Positions 33,787-41,331 of a stretch of DNA of 64,000 bases are shown one piece after another. Source of the DNA: WVWN01 sp964563535 (GTDB lineage Bacteria; RBG-13-66-14; B26-G2; WVWN01); assembly GCA_964563535.1 (NCBI GenBank), contig CAZLXP010000001.1:1-64000 (forward strand). Direction: 5' to 3'. The notes below the pieces were generated by a model. That model searched no databases and was not told the origin of the DNA. It was given only the letters and a program-made list of their open reading frames with translations. Position 1 is the stretch's first letter; every line of letters begins with the position of its first letter. Both the position numbers and the translations under genes were made by a program.

Positions 33787-33800
33787 AATAACGCAATATA

Positions 33801-33980
33801 GTGGCGTTGGTGGAGGAGATGCTCGCTCTCCACAAGCGCCTCGCCGCCGCCAAATCGGACGCCGACAAGAAAACGACCTAGCGCGCCATCGCCGCCACCG
33901 ACCGTAAGATCGATGCCCTGGTCTACGAGCTGTACGGTTTGACGGATGAGGAGATAAGGATCTTGGAGGAATCTAGTTGA
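33801..33980 (+). repeat. RM C-terminal scar R5 (with internal TAG)
   Basis: VALVEEMLALHKRLAAAKSDADKKT, a TAG in place of Gln, then RAIAATDRKIDALVYELYGLTDEEIRILEESS and TGA at 33978-33980. GGAGGA in its end serves as ribosome site of the next gene, whose ATG overlaps the TGA. Confidence 0.85.
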
Positions 33981-34699
33981 TGCCGTTATACCGGATTTAT
34001 ATCGACGAAGTCGGGAACCACGACTTAAGGCACGCCGAGGATATTAATGAACGTTTCCTCTCTCTGACGGGGGTAATTATCGCCTCCGCTACTATAAGGA
34101 ACGTCGTAGCCCCGGAGATGGTGCGATTAAAAGAGGAAGTGTTCGAGCCCGACCCTGACGAACCGGTAATATTTCACCGAAGGGACATCGTAAAAAGACG
34201 GGGTCCTTTTAAAATATTAGACGAACCTGATAAACGCCGCGCTTTCGATGAAGCGTTGATAGCCGCTTTGACTCGGTGGGAATACAACGTCGTTACCGTA
34301 GTGATCGATAAACTAGCGCACCGCGACCAGTATAAAGTATGGATAGCGCACCCGTACCATTATTGCTTGCAGGTTTTGCTCGAAAGGTTTTTATTGTTTC
34401 TACAAGACCACGACGGCCATGGAGACGTCATGGTCGAAAGTCGGGGCGGTAAAGAGGATAAAAAACTAAAGGATTCCTTTCGAAGGCTATATAACCAAGG
34501 TACCGTTTGTATCGGGGCCGGTGATTTTCACCGTAGGTTTACTTCGGCCGAGTTGAAAGTAAAACCCAAAGCGGCTAACGTAGCGGGCCTTCAAATTTCA
34601 GATTTGGTTGCGTACCCCTCGCGCCGGGAAATCCTCCACGAACGGGTTTTTAAACGCCCGGAATTTCGACATTTAGCGACCGCGTGGTACGGATATTGA
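33980..34699 (+). CDS. DUF3800 protein (cargo 5)
   Basis: 239 residues. ATG 33980 overlaps the stop of scar R5 (TGATG) with GGAGGA nine nt upstream. DUF3800 shows RNase H-like acidic motifs: YRIYIDEVGNHD at the start, FHRRDI, NVVTVVIDK, VMVESRGGKEDKKL and ANVAGLQISDLVAYPSRR. The family is common in phage-defence and mobile loci, perhaps as a nuclease; its role here is not known. AT-rich relative to the RM core. Confidence 0.85.
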   Translation: MPLYRIYIDEVGNHDLRHAEDINERFLSLTGVIIASATIRNVVAPEMVRLKEEVFEPDPDEPVIFHRRDIVKRRGPFKILDEPDKRRAFDEALIAALTRWEYNVVTVVIDKLAHRDQYKVWIAHPYHYCLQVLLERFLLFLQDHDGHGDVMVESRGGKEDKKLKDSFRRLYNQGTVCIGAGDFHRRFTSAELKVKPKAANVAGLQISDLVAYPSRREILHERVFKRPEFRHLATAWYGY

Positions 34700-34770
34700 T
34701 CGGCGGCAAATATTTACGTAGCCCGAGAACCGGGGATATATGGGGTTACGGAAAAAAGATGTTGCCGTAG

Positions 34771-34793
34771 AAAAAGGCCCCTTTCGGGGCCCC
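34771..34793 (-). terminator. GC hairpin with T tract on the minus strand
   Basis: AAAAAGGCCCC, TTTC, GGGGCC on the plus strand; as a terminator it would act on minus-strand transcripts. The stretch 34700-34885 has no gene. Confidence 0.45.
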
Positions 34794-34885
34794 CGATGGA
34801 CTTACCGCCCATCCACCTCCGCTAAACGGATTACTTATATAATACCCTATTACCACGAAATGTCAAGGGGTTTTTTAGCGTTCCC

Positions 34886-35074
34886 TGCCACGACACGATG
34901 GTGGCGTTGGTGGAGGATATGCTCGAGTTGCACAAGCGCCTCGCCGCCAAATCCGACGCCGACAAGCAGCGCCTCCAGCGCGCCATAAACGCCACCGACC
35001 GCAAGATCGACGCGCTGGTCTACGAGCTGTACGGTTTGACAGATGAAGAGATAAGGATCGTGGAGGGTTCATAA
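34886..35074 (+). repeat. RM C-terminal scar R6
   Basis: HDTMVALVEDMLELHKRLAAKSDADKQR ... ALVYELYGLTDEEIRIVEGS then TAA at 35072; intact 58-codon frame from an ATG at 34898. TGGAGGG near its end is the ribosome site of the gene at 35078. Confidence 0.88.
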
Positions 35075-35077
35075 TAA

Positions 35078-35695
35078 ATGTTCGGGTTTATCTATTCTAT
35101 AATTAAAGACGCGATCCGTTTATTCCAATCGTTAGCCCCGGGTATTTCTATAACCTATAATGGTACAAGGTATTTCGCAAACCCGGGCCGTCTAATTTTT
35201 ATGTTCAACGTAATGAATACCAAAAGAGATGACTTAAACCAATGCGCGCCTTGGTCATTAGTTATTAGTGATAAAAAGCCCGAACCGCTCGAAGCCGCGA
35301 TGGCTAACTGGAATCTTAGGGAATCACCTGATTATAATTATGAAGGCGGCGGCGGCCGTTATATTACTTTGAAAGGGAAATCCATACAAGAAGCGTGGTT
35401 CGAAATGTTTATTGACCCGGCGCCGTCGGTACAACATGGTGGTACGGAGCATTTTTTATTCCCGTTCGATGAAGATCCGGGGGATTACTTGCTTGCGTTG
35501 GTCATCTCATCCGGAAACAGCAAGTATTCTAAAGTAGTACGTTTTAAAATAAACGAGCGTATCGAACCTTACGACGATTTCGAATCGGTTATGTTTAAAA
35601 CCGCGATTTCCGAAAATTTTAAGTCGAGCCTAAGGCAGCGCGCCCGGAATATTATTAAAAAAGTAGATTATTACGAATTAGTCAGGCCTTATTAA
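35078..35695 (+). CDS. Hypothetical protein (cargo 6, 205 aa)
   Basis: ATG 35078 lies three nt after scar R6. An amphipathic N-terminal helix (FGFIYSIIKDAIRLFQSLAP) is followed by a beta-rich part (GISITYNGTRYFANPGRLIFMFNV, WSLVISDKKPEP, GRYITLKGKSIQEAWFEMFIDP, GDYLLALVISSGN) and a basic C-terminal helix (FKSSLRQRARNIIKK). No motif or family recognised. AT-rich codon use as in the other cargo. Confidence 0.6.
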   Translation: MFGFIYSIIKDAIRLFQSLAPGISITYNGTRYFANPGRLIFMFNVMNTKRDDLNQCAPWSLVISDKKPEPLEAAMANWNLRESPDYNYEGGGGRYITLKGKSIQEAWFEMFIDPAPSVQHGGTEHFLFPFDEDPGDYLLALVISSGNSKYSKVVRFKINERIEPYDDFESVMFKTAISENFKSSLRQRARNIIKKVDYYELVRPY

Positions 35696-35736
35696 ACTTT
35701 TTTCAACGATAACGACTACCGGGCCGTTTTTTATCC

Positions 35737-35789
35737 GGTTTCCCGCCTGACCGACGAGGAGATAAAGATCGTGGAGGGGGCGGGGTCGT
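35737..35789 (+). repeat. RM C-terminal scar R7
   Basis: Short: LTDEEIKIVEGAGS then TAG at 35787-35789, followed at once by a REP-like palindrome. Confidence 0.8.
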
Positions 35790-35791
35790 AG

Positions 35792-35813
35792 GGGACGGCC
35801 TTCAGGCCGGCCC
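35792..35813. repeat. REP-like imperfect palindrome following scar R7
   Basis: GGGACGGCCTT and near complement; same position relative to the TAG of its scar as the element at 32280. Confidence 0.7.
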
Positions 35814-35844
35814 AAAGTATCGTAATTATATAAAGGAGGAAAAA

Positions 35845-36246
35845 ATGCAGTTTCCCGACCGAACCGAGGCGATTATTATCCACGCGCGTTTGGCACGGGA
35901 AGCCGAAACGAAAGGCGATTTCGCCCTCGCGCGGTTATCTTATTTCAAATGGGTCGAATCGCTCCGGCAACAGAACGTTAACACCGGGGGCGCGTTAGAA
36001 AAGGATCTAGCTGCCGCTCAAAGGGCTTATTCCGCATTTGCGGGCCGAGACCCCCTTTACCTTAAAATATGTGGCGACGTCCTTTCCTATATCGCGAGTC
36101 ATCCAGGCGTATTACAAACAGACCTCTATAAAGAATTCCCCGCGTTTTCGCAGGAGGATTTACGGTATGCCCTCTATTTCGCGGGCGACCACGGTAAAAT
36201 TAAACGCGAGAAGAAAGGTCGGACGTATACCTTAACTGCGGCGTAA
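35845..36246 (+). CDS. Helical hairpin plus winged-helix-like protein (cargo 7a)
   Basis: 133 residues, ATG 35845 behind AAAGGAGGAAAAA. Residues about 8-65 form TPR-like helices (AIIIHARLAREAETKGDFALARLSYFKWVESL); residues about 75-130 look like a winged helix (YLKICGDVLSYIASHPGVLQTDLYKEF ... DLRYALYFAGDHGKIKREKKGRTYTLT). It may bind DNA and regulate the neighbouring phosphatase, 19 nt downstream. Confidence 0.6.
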   Translation: MQFPDRTEAIIIHARLAREAETKGDFALARLSYFKWVESLRQQNVNTGGALEKDLAAAQRAYSAFAGRDPLYLKICGDVLSYIASHPGVLQTDLYKEFPAFSQEDLRYALYFAGDHGKIKREKKGRTYTLTAA

Positions 36247-36265
36247 CCCGGATTCGGAGGTATTT

Positions 36266-36739
36266 ATGTTATCCGTTTGGGGAAACCTTTACGTTGGCGA
36301 CGATGCCGATTGCTTTAGCGACGAAAGGCCGGGATGGGCGGTAGTACACGCGTGCAAGAATCCCTGTCACGCGGCGGCCGTAGGTTATAGCGGTTCCCTA
36401 TCATTCTCACATCCTAATTACTTACAATTGCGCTGCGGTTCACACCTTTATTTAAACCTTATAGACCCTCCGACGCCGCTATTTATACCCGCGTCGTTTA
36501 AATACGCGCTCGACTTTATTGATGAATACATCGGCTCGCGTAAAGTCCTTATCCACTGCAACGAGGCGTTCTCCCGGGCGCCCTCCATCGCCCTTCTGTA
36601 TTTAGCGAACCGCGCTAAAGTTATAAGGGAAACTTCCTACGCGGCAGCGTGCGAGGATTTCCTTAGATTGTGCCCGGCTTATACCCCTGGGGAAGGCATA
36701 CAAACTTTTCTTATTACGAATTGGGAATCCTTACGGTAA
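36266..36739 (+). CDS. PTP/dual-specificity phosphatase-like protein (cargo 7b)
   Basis: 157 residues, ATG 36266 after GGAGGTATTT. The CX5R signature is in VLIHCNEAFSRAPSIALLYLA, with the P-loop Cys and Arg present, and general-acid candidate Asp in NLIDPPTP. The size and layout match small dual-specificity phosphatases that remove phosphate from Tyr/Ser/Thr or sugar substrates. Same transcript as the winged-helix gene. Last cargo of the array. Confidence 0.8.
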   Translation: MLSVWGNLYVGDDADCFSDERPGWAVVHACKNPCHAAAVGYSGSLSFSHPNYLQLRCGSHLYLNLIDPPTPLFIPASFKYALDFIDEYIGSRKVLIHCNEAFSRAPSIALLYLANRAKVIRETSYAAACEDFLRLCPAYTPGEGIQTFLITNWESLR

Positions 36740-36763
36740 TGCACCGCGAACGGTTCCGCCAGG

Positions 36764-36883
36764 GATAACGACTGCCTCGAGCGGGGCGTCGCCGCCGCCG
36801 CCACCGACCGCAAAATATACGCGCTGGTCTACGAGTTGTACGGCTTGACGGTTGAGGAGATTAAAACCGTGGAGGGGGTGTAG
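36764..36883 (+). repeat. RM C-terminal scar R8
   Basis: Degenerate start (LERGVAAAATDRKIYALVYELYG) then LTVEEIKTVEGV and TAG at 36881-36883, where a perfect 26-nt palindrome begins. Confidence 0.82.
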
Positions 36884-36906
36884 GGGCGAATGGCCATTCG
36901 CCCCTA
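36881..36906. repeat. 26-nt perfect palindrome overlapping the stop of scar R8
   Basis: TAGGGGCGAATGG followed by its exact reverse complement. It begins on the TAG itself. Confidence 0.8.
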
Positions 36907-36910
36907 GCCG

Positions 36911-36950
36911 GGTTAACGCCTGAGGAGATAACGATAATAGAAATTAGTCG
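36911..36950 (+). repeat. RM C-terminal scar R9 (oldest, 14 codons)
   Basis: GLTPEEITIIEIS remains of the RM end. A terminator follows within 10 nt, as expected for the original 3' end of the RM gene. Confidence 0.65.
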
Positions 36951-36955
36951 ATGCC

Positions 36956-36981
36956 GGCCTATTCATAGGCCAGTTTTTTTT
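36956..36981 (+). terminator. Rho-independent terminator closing the RM array
   Basis: GGCCTA, TTCA loop, TAGGCC, then AG and eight T. It lies directly behind scar R9 and is probably the ancestral terminator of the RM gene. Confidence 0.8.
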
Positions 36982-36999
36982 ATTTAAATTCGGCTCGAG

Positions 37000-37839
37000 C
37001 TACTTGAACAACGCCTTGACGCGGCCGAGGGAGGCGGGGGCAATGGCTGTATTGACCCATTTGAAATATTGGATGCGGTGGTTGTAGGTATCCGCGACGT
37101 AGACGCGGGAGCCGCCGGCGTTGAGACACAATCCGCACGGGCCGTTGAATTGGCCGTTACCGGAGCCGCTCGAGCCCCACTTACCCACGTAGGACCCACT
37201 CGCGGTGAAGTATTGGATGCGGTTGTTACCCGAATCGGCGACGTAGACGTTACCGTCGGGGGCGACGGCGACTCCGTACGGGTAACGGAATTGGCCGTCG
37301 CCCGTGCCGTACGAGCCCCACTGGCCGATGTAGGAACCGGCCGCGTTGAAGTATTGGATGCGGTTATTTTCGCGATCGGCGACGTATACGTTGCCGCCCG
37401 GGGCGACGGCGACGCCCCACGGGTAATAGAACTGGCCGTTGCCCGTGCCGGGCGTGCCCCGCTGGCCTACGTAGGAGCCGGTGGCGGTGAAGTATTGGAC
37501 GCGTTGGTTACCCCAATCGGGGACGTAGACGTTGCCCCTGAAGGCGACGGCGATGTCCTGTGGCCAATCGAACTGGCCGTTGCCCGTGCCGTACGAGCCC
37601 CACTGGCCGAGGTAGGACCCGGTGGCCGTAAAGTATTGGATGCGGTTGTTCCACCAATCGGCGACGTAGACGTCCCCGCACGGGGCGGCGACGACGCCCG
37701 TCGGGTATTGGAACTGGCCGTTGCCCGAGCCGCCCGAGCCCCACTGCGCTTCGTAGACCCAGGCGGCGAAGGCCGCGGCCGCCAGCGTTGCCGCCGCCGC
37801 CAGCGTTGCCGCCGCTGCGATAATTAAAACCGTTTTCAT
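37000..37839 (-). CDS. Secreted NHL-repeat propeller protein D
   Basis: 279 residues, ATG 37839 after AGGAGGTTAGTCG. Signal peptide rich in Ala repeats (LIIAAAATLAAAATLAAAAFAAW, with a small internal duplication). Five NHL blades of the local consensus (WGSYGTGNGQF, NVYVADWWNNRIQYF) and the family tail IAPASLGRVKALFK. One blade shorter than paralogues B and E. Convergent with the RM array; the terminator at 36956 separates them. Confidence 0.87.
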   Translation of the reverse strand: MKTVLIIAAAATLAAAATLAAAAFAAWVYEAQWGSGGSGNGQFQYPTGVVAAPCGDVYVADWWNNRIQYFTATGSYLGQWGSYGTGNGQFDWPQDIAVAFRGNVYVPDWGNQRVQYFTATGSYVGQRGTPGTGNGQFYYPWGVAVAPGGNVYVADRENNRIQYFNAAGSYIGQWGSYGTGDGQFRYPYGVAVAPDGNVYVADSGNNRIQYFTASGSYVGKWGSSGSGNGQFNGPCGLCLNAGGSRVYVADTYNHRIQYFKWVNTAIAPASLGRVKALFK

Positions 37840-37899
37840 CGACTAACCTCCTGTTTGGTAATTACCGTTCCCCAAAACGCTGCTTCGGGTTAAATAGAA

Positions 37900-37935
37900 A
37901 TAAAAACCCCAGGCCGGCCTTTAGCCGAACCTGGG
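37900..37935 (-). terminator. Hairpin with T tract in the leader of NHL gene D
   Basis: On the minus strand CCCAGG ... CGGC, loop, GCCGG ... CCTGGG followed by GTTTTTATTT. It lies 60 nt before the ribosome site of gene D, so it is either a terminator for an older transcript or an attenuator. 37936-38144 shows no gene. Confidence 0.6.
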
Positions 37936-38144
37936 TAGTATTCAACTTCACACGGCGCGCGTAGCGCCACGCCCCTTAATTATGTTTCCTCCAACCCGGC
38001 CATTCCCTACCCCCTTCCGAAGGCCGCCGGGTTACTTATACCTTTGCCGGCGATTTTTAAATAACCCAAGATTTTTGTCAAGCATAATTTATCGTATTCA
38101 TAACTATATTAGTAAGGTAAAGCCATTGCGGGCCGCCACATAAC

Positions 38145-38172
38145 AAAGGGGCCACGGAGGCCCCTTTCATTT
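38145..38172. terminator. Perfect 9-bp hairpin, bidirectional terminator
   Basis: AAAGGGGCC, five-base loop, GGCCCCTTT, flanked by A/T-rich ends on both strands. Confidence 0.7.
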
Positions 38173-38211
38173 AATTACGACCCGGCGGCCTAGGCGAAAG
38201 CGCCCCGCCCC

Positions 38212-38239
38212 TTGACAACCCCCCCTAAGCGGTTAAACT
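38212..38239 (+). promoter_or_regulatory. Promoter in front of the truncated tRNA-Leu
   Basis: TTGACA (38212-38217), 16-nt spacer, TAAACT (38234-38239), 14 nt before the tRNA 5' end. The native tRNA promoter thus survived. Confidence 0.7.
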
Positions 38240-38253
38240 ATGCGTCGCTCAAG

Positions 38254-38292
38254 GCCGGGGTGGCAGAACTGGCAGACGCAGCGGACTTAAAA
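38254..38292 (+). pseudogene. 5' half of a tRNA-Leu(UAA) gene
   Basis: GCCGGGG acceptor strand, D arm and anticodon loop CTTAAAA, then a switch to a sequence (ACGGCTACGCTGGGATTATTAAGGCGG) that resembles the terminator region of NHL gene B. The 3' half is missing. Same break region as the fragment at 25275-25315. Confidence 0.82.
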
Positions 38293-38357
38293 AACGGCTA
38301 CGCTGGGATTATTAAGGCGGCCGCAAGGGGCGCTTTTGTTTCGTGGGCGAGAAATAT

Positions 38358-38386
38358 TTGCATCCCGGCCCTAAGCCTGCTATACT
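38358..38386 (+). promoter_or_regulatory. Sigma-70 promoter of NHL gene E
   Basis: TTGCAT (38358-38363), 17-nt spacer, TATACT (38381-38386). Homologous to the promoter of NHL gene A. Confidence 0.75.
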
Positions 38387-38407
38387 TTTATATATATACC
38401 GAAATAC

Positions 38408-38421
38408 GTGAATTAATTCAC
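38408..38421 (+). promoter_or_regulatory. Perfect GTGA-N6-TCAC palindrome, candidate operator
   Basis: GTGAATTAATTCAC, 22 nt after the -10 box. Conserved in position in front of NHL gene A (21062-21075) although the bases around it have diverged. Confidence 0.55.
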
Positions 38422-38471
38422 TAGTTACCGTAATAAATTAATAATTTCAACCAACCGGAAGGAGACGTTCT

Positions 38472-39431
38472 ATGAGAAACGTTCTTTTGATGGCGCTGGC
38501 GACGGCGCTCGTTGCCGCGCCCGCCTTCGCCGACTGGGTCTACGAGGGCAAGTGGGGCTCGAGCGGCTCGGGTAACGGCCAGTTTAATCAGCCGGCCGGC
38601 GTCGACGTCGCCCCCTCGAGCGACAACATCTACGTAGCCGACCAGTATAACCACCGCATCCAATACTTCACCGCGAGTGGGTCCTACCTGGGCCAGTGGG
38701 GCTCGAGCGGCTCGGGTAACGGCCAGTTCAATCGCCCGTACGACGTAACCGTCGCCCCTGGCGGCGACGTCTACGTCGCTGACTTCTACAACCACCGCAT
38801 CCAATACTTCACCTCGACCGGCTCCTACCTCGGCAAGTGGGGCTCGAACGGCTCGGGTAACGGCCTGTTCAATTACCCGATGGGCGTCACCGTCGCCCCC
38901 GCGAGCGGTAACGTCTACGTTAATGATAGCGGCAACGGCCGCGTACAATATTTCACCGCCATCGGCTCCTACCTCGGCCAGTGGGGTAGTTCCTTATTAA
39001 CGGAATGTGGCATCGCCGTCGTCCCCGCTAACGGTAACGTCTATATCGCGGATTTCAGGAACGACCGCATCCGGTACTTTACCTATAGCGGCTCCGTCCT
39101 CGGCTCGTGGGGCTCTACCGGCTCCGGGAACGGCCAGTTCGGCGGCCCGGATGACGTCGACGTCGCCCCCGGGAGCGGCGACGCATACGTCAGCGATTGG
39201 GGTAACGCCCGCATCCAATACTTCACCTCGACCGGCTCCTACCTCGGCAAGTGGGGCTCGTTCGGCTCGGGCAACGGCCAGTTCAACCGCCCATGCGGAG
39301 TATGTTTCAACGTCGGCGGCTCGCGCTTCTACGTCACCGATTTCTACAACCACCGCATCCAATATTTCAAGTGGGAAAATACGGCCATTACCCCTGCCTC
39401 TCTCGGCCGCGTGAAAGCGATTTTTAAGTAA
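38472..39431 (+). CDS. Secreted NHL-repeat propeller protein E
   Basis: 319 residues, ATG 38472 after GGAAGGAGACGTTCT. Signal peptide MRNVLLMALATALVAAPAFADW, nearly equal to that of gene A. Six NHL blades and the tail TPASLGRVKAIFK. Blade 4 (WGSSLLTECGIAVVPANGNVYIADF) has the same shortened form as in gene B, so B and E are close relatives or have exchanged segments. Followed by a terminator at 39452. Confidence 0.88.
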   Translation: MRNVLLMALATALVAAPAFADWVYEGKWGSSGSGNGQFNQPAGVDVAPSSDNIYVADQYNHRIQYFTASGSYLGQWGSSGSGNGQFNRPYDVTVAPGGDVYVADFYNHRIQYFTSTGSYLGKWGSNGSGNGLFNYPMGVTVAPASGNVYVNDSGNGRVQYFTAIGSYLGQWGSSLLTECGIAVVPANGNVYIADFRNDRIRYFTYSGSVLGSWGSTGSGNGQFGGPDDVDVAPGSGDAYVSDWGNARIQYFTSTGSYLGKWGSFGSGNGQFNRPCGVCFNVGGSRFYVTDFYNHRIQYFKWENTAITPASLGRVKAIFK

Positions 39432-39451
39432 CGGCATCATACAAACAAAAC

Positions 39452-39477
39452 GCCGCCCCTCCGGGCGGCCTTTTTTA
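39452..39477 (+). terminator. Rho-independent terminator after NHL gene E
   Basis: GCCGCCC, loop, GGGCGGC, CTTTTTTA; almost the same as the terminator at 20842. 39478-39704 contains only the remnant of a convergent gene tail (ADQLKMAAYY). Confidence 0.8.
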
Positions 39478-39704
39478 TTTCAACTCGGCTCGTCAGTAAT
39501 ACGCCGCCATCTTCAGCTGGTCCGCGACGCGCCCGCGGCACCCAAAATAAGCTAACGTATAGGGGCGGGCATTCATGTCCGGAGCACCCTAACGCGCCGT
39601 CGCGGAGCTCATGTTTATTGGTGGTGTGGTTAAGGGCAAGCGGTAACGGTCCCCGGGGGAGCCCAAAACGAAGGCCGTAGCCGCGCGGCCCATCCTACTT
39701 CCAA

Positions 39705-40127
39705 CTATAACGTCCTCCGGACCCTTTCAGCTATTAGCTTAGGTTCTCCCCTAACCGCCGCTGTGTTTACAAACGGCTGTGGGTGCTCACCTTCCTCGAT
39801 TAAAAACCCACGCATCCACGCTTGCCTGCGCTGCATTAAATGAATAGTATCCAATAGATTAGGGTTGGGTTGTGTAGTACCTTTATCGCCCAAAGTACGA
39901 AAGAGGGGTATTGGCATACGTTCTTCGGGTGGGTCTTTAAGGAAGAAGAAACCTAACGGCGTAAACGTAGCCTTCGCCAGCATATTGAGTCGCCGCACCG
40001 TCGGTTGGCTCTCGCCCGTAATCCACTGGCGGATTCGTGGGAATTTACCCCGTAGGGCGTCTACCGTGAGTCCGGAGCGGTCTAACGCCCAGCGCAAAAC
40101 ACCTTCGTTGATAACCGCCTTACCCAT
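39705..40127 (-). pseudogene. Truncated XRE/ImmA-IrrE (DUF955) protein, N-terminal part only
   Basis: 140 residues beginning MGKAVINEGVLRWALDRSG, with an HTH-like part (FPRIRQWITGESQPTVRRLNMLAKATFTPLGFFFL) and the PPEERMPIPLFRTLGDKGTTQPNPNLLDTI signature that links HTH and metallopeptidase in ImmA/IrrE proteins. Family members are about 350-400 residues and carry an HEXXH zinc site; that domain is absent here, the frame ending at a TAG at 39705 in unrelated sequence. It is a relic of a toxin/repressor-type gene at the edge of a rearranged region. Confidence 0.75.
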
Positions 40128-40456
40128 TCACCAACTTCCTTCATCACGTCTTTTATCCGCCAACGTTGCAGGATAAGTAACGCTGGCACCATAATCTTTT
40201 TTACCACAATAATCGGGCGAGCGCAACCAATTCCGGCCTGGGCGTCGAGTCTTTTGCGCTTCGATATCGTAGCCGTCTTCGATACCCAATTATGTACTCC
40301 TTAAAAAGGTAGCTATTCCCTAACCCACTCACATATGGAGGAAATTAAGCATAATATGCTAAATCCTATAATTATTATATCAAGCGATAATTTACCGCAT
40401 CCCTCAACCGCAGCCTTTTCACTACGAGTTAAAAACCCAAACGGCGAAACCATAAT

Positions 40457-40865
40457 TGACTTGCCCCCATTCTTAGTACCACAGTTAAAGTTATTCTCTT
40501 AGCTTATTTATCCCATCATTAGCACTAATTCAAGGAACCGGCATTGTCCCGACCTCCTGATTATATTACCCTGGTTCGGGTCCAGCTACTAACATAGTAA
40601 CACACTAACCGGACCAGTTTTTGGGGGTCAGGTCAGAGTTCCTGAACCGCGAGCTGCTGGATACGTTCTTGGAGGCAAAAGTCTTGACGGATCGTTGGCG
40701 GCGGGAGTATAATGAGGTGCGTCCCCACAGCGCGTCGAACTACCGGCCGCCGGCGCCGGAGGCGTTCGAACCGCTGCTTGCCGGTTCCTTGAATTAGCGC
40801 TGATCCGGGGACTAATAGGCTACGCGAGTAACTTTAACTGTGGTACTAAGAATGGGGGCAAGTCA
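40457..40865. mobile_element. IS-derived element with perfect 37-nt terminal inverted repeats
   Basis: 40457-40493 and 40829-40865 are perfect 37-nt inverted repeats (outer end TGACTTGCCCCCATT). Homology of the arms continues inward for about 50 nt more, ending at the last codons of the transposase remnant (a CTAATTCAAGGAACCGGCA block at 40525 against its inverse near 40780-40798). The unit of 409 bp is thus a MITE-like derivative. Further single copies of the same end occur near 40940 and 41950. Confidence 0.65.
40633..40797 (+). pseudogene. IS3/IS481-type transposase C-terminal fragment
   Basis: 54 codons: EFLNRELLDTFLEAKVLTDRW, RREYNEVRPHSASNYRPPAPEAF and stop TAG. This is the end of the rve/DDE integrase core (the RWRREYNxxRPHSALGYRPPAP block). 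The catalytic Asp residues and start are missing. Confidence 0.8.
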
Positions 40866-41331
40866 TAAACGCTTCTGCTTGTCTGGCAGACGGTCAAAAC
40901 CCCGAATACCCTCGCGCCCACGTGTTCGTAACATCAACAACGGTACTAAGAACGGGGGCAAGTCAAAGGGGAAAGCGTGGTCATCGCTTCCCGAGGAGTT
41001 ACCAAGCTCGCCGGTTCGGTTGCGGCCTCGGCCTCTTCGGGAATTGACCTCGCGGAACTACCACTCGCGGACAGGGACGGCTCGTAGCGTCGATTCTGAG
41101 TTCTAATTTATAATAAATAACAATGTTTAGGGACCTGAGACGGCCCGCCCTACCCCCCCTACCTACCCTTTTTCATCGGTTACTAAAATTCTCTTATTTT
41201 TAAAGTACCGACCGGGGGTTTATGGTTCCATTACATCGAAAACCCGAACAAATTTTTCTTAATATTATTTTTGATTTACGCCCGGGAGTAAATCTCGCGC
41301 AACTGCCACAGTTTATCAGCCACGTACTCCT

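Noticed and set aside
37069..37827. 252-codon plus-strand frame opposite NHL gene D, with similar antisense frames opposite the other NHL genes
   Set aside because: Repetitive DAVV/GDVDV content simply mirrors the NHL repeats; the sense strand has signal peptides and ribosome sites.
38212..38424. 70-codon frame containing GVAELADAADLK
   Set aside because: This is the known artefact of translating a tRNA-Leu 5' half.
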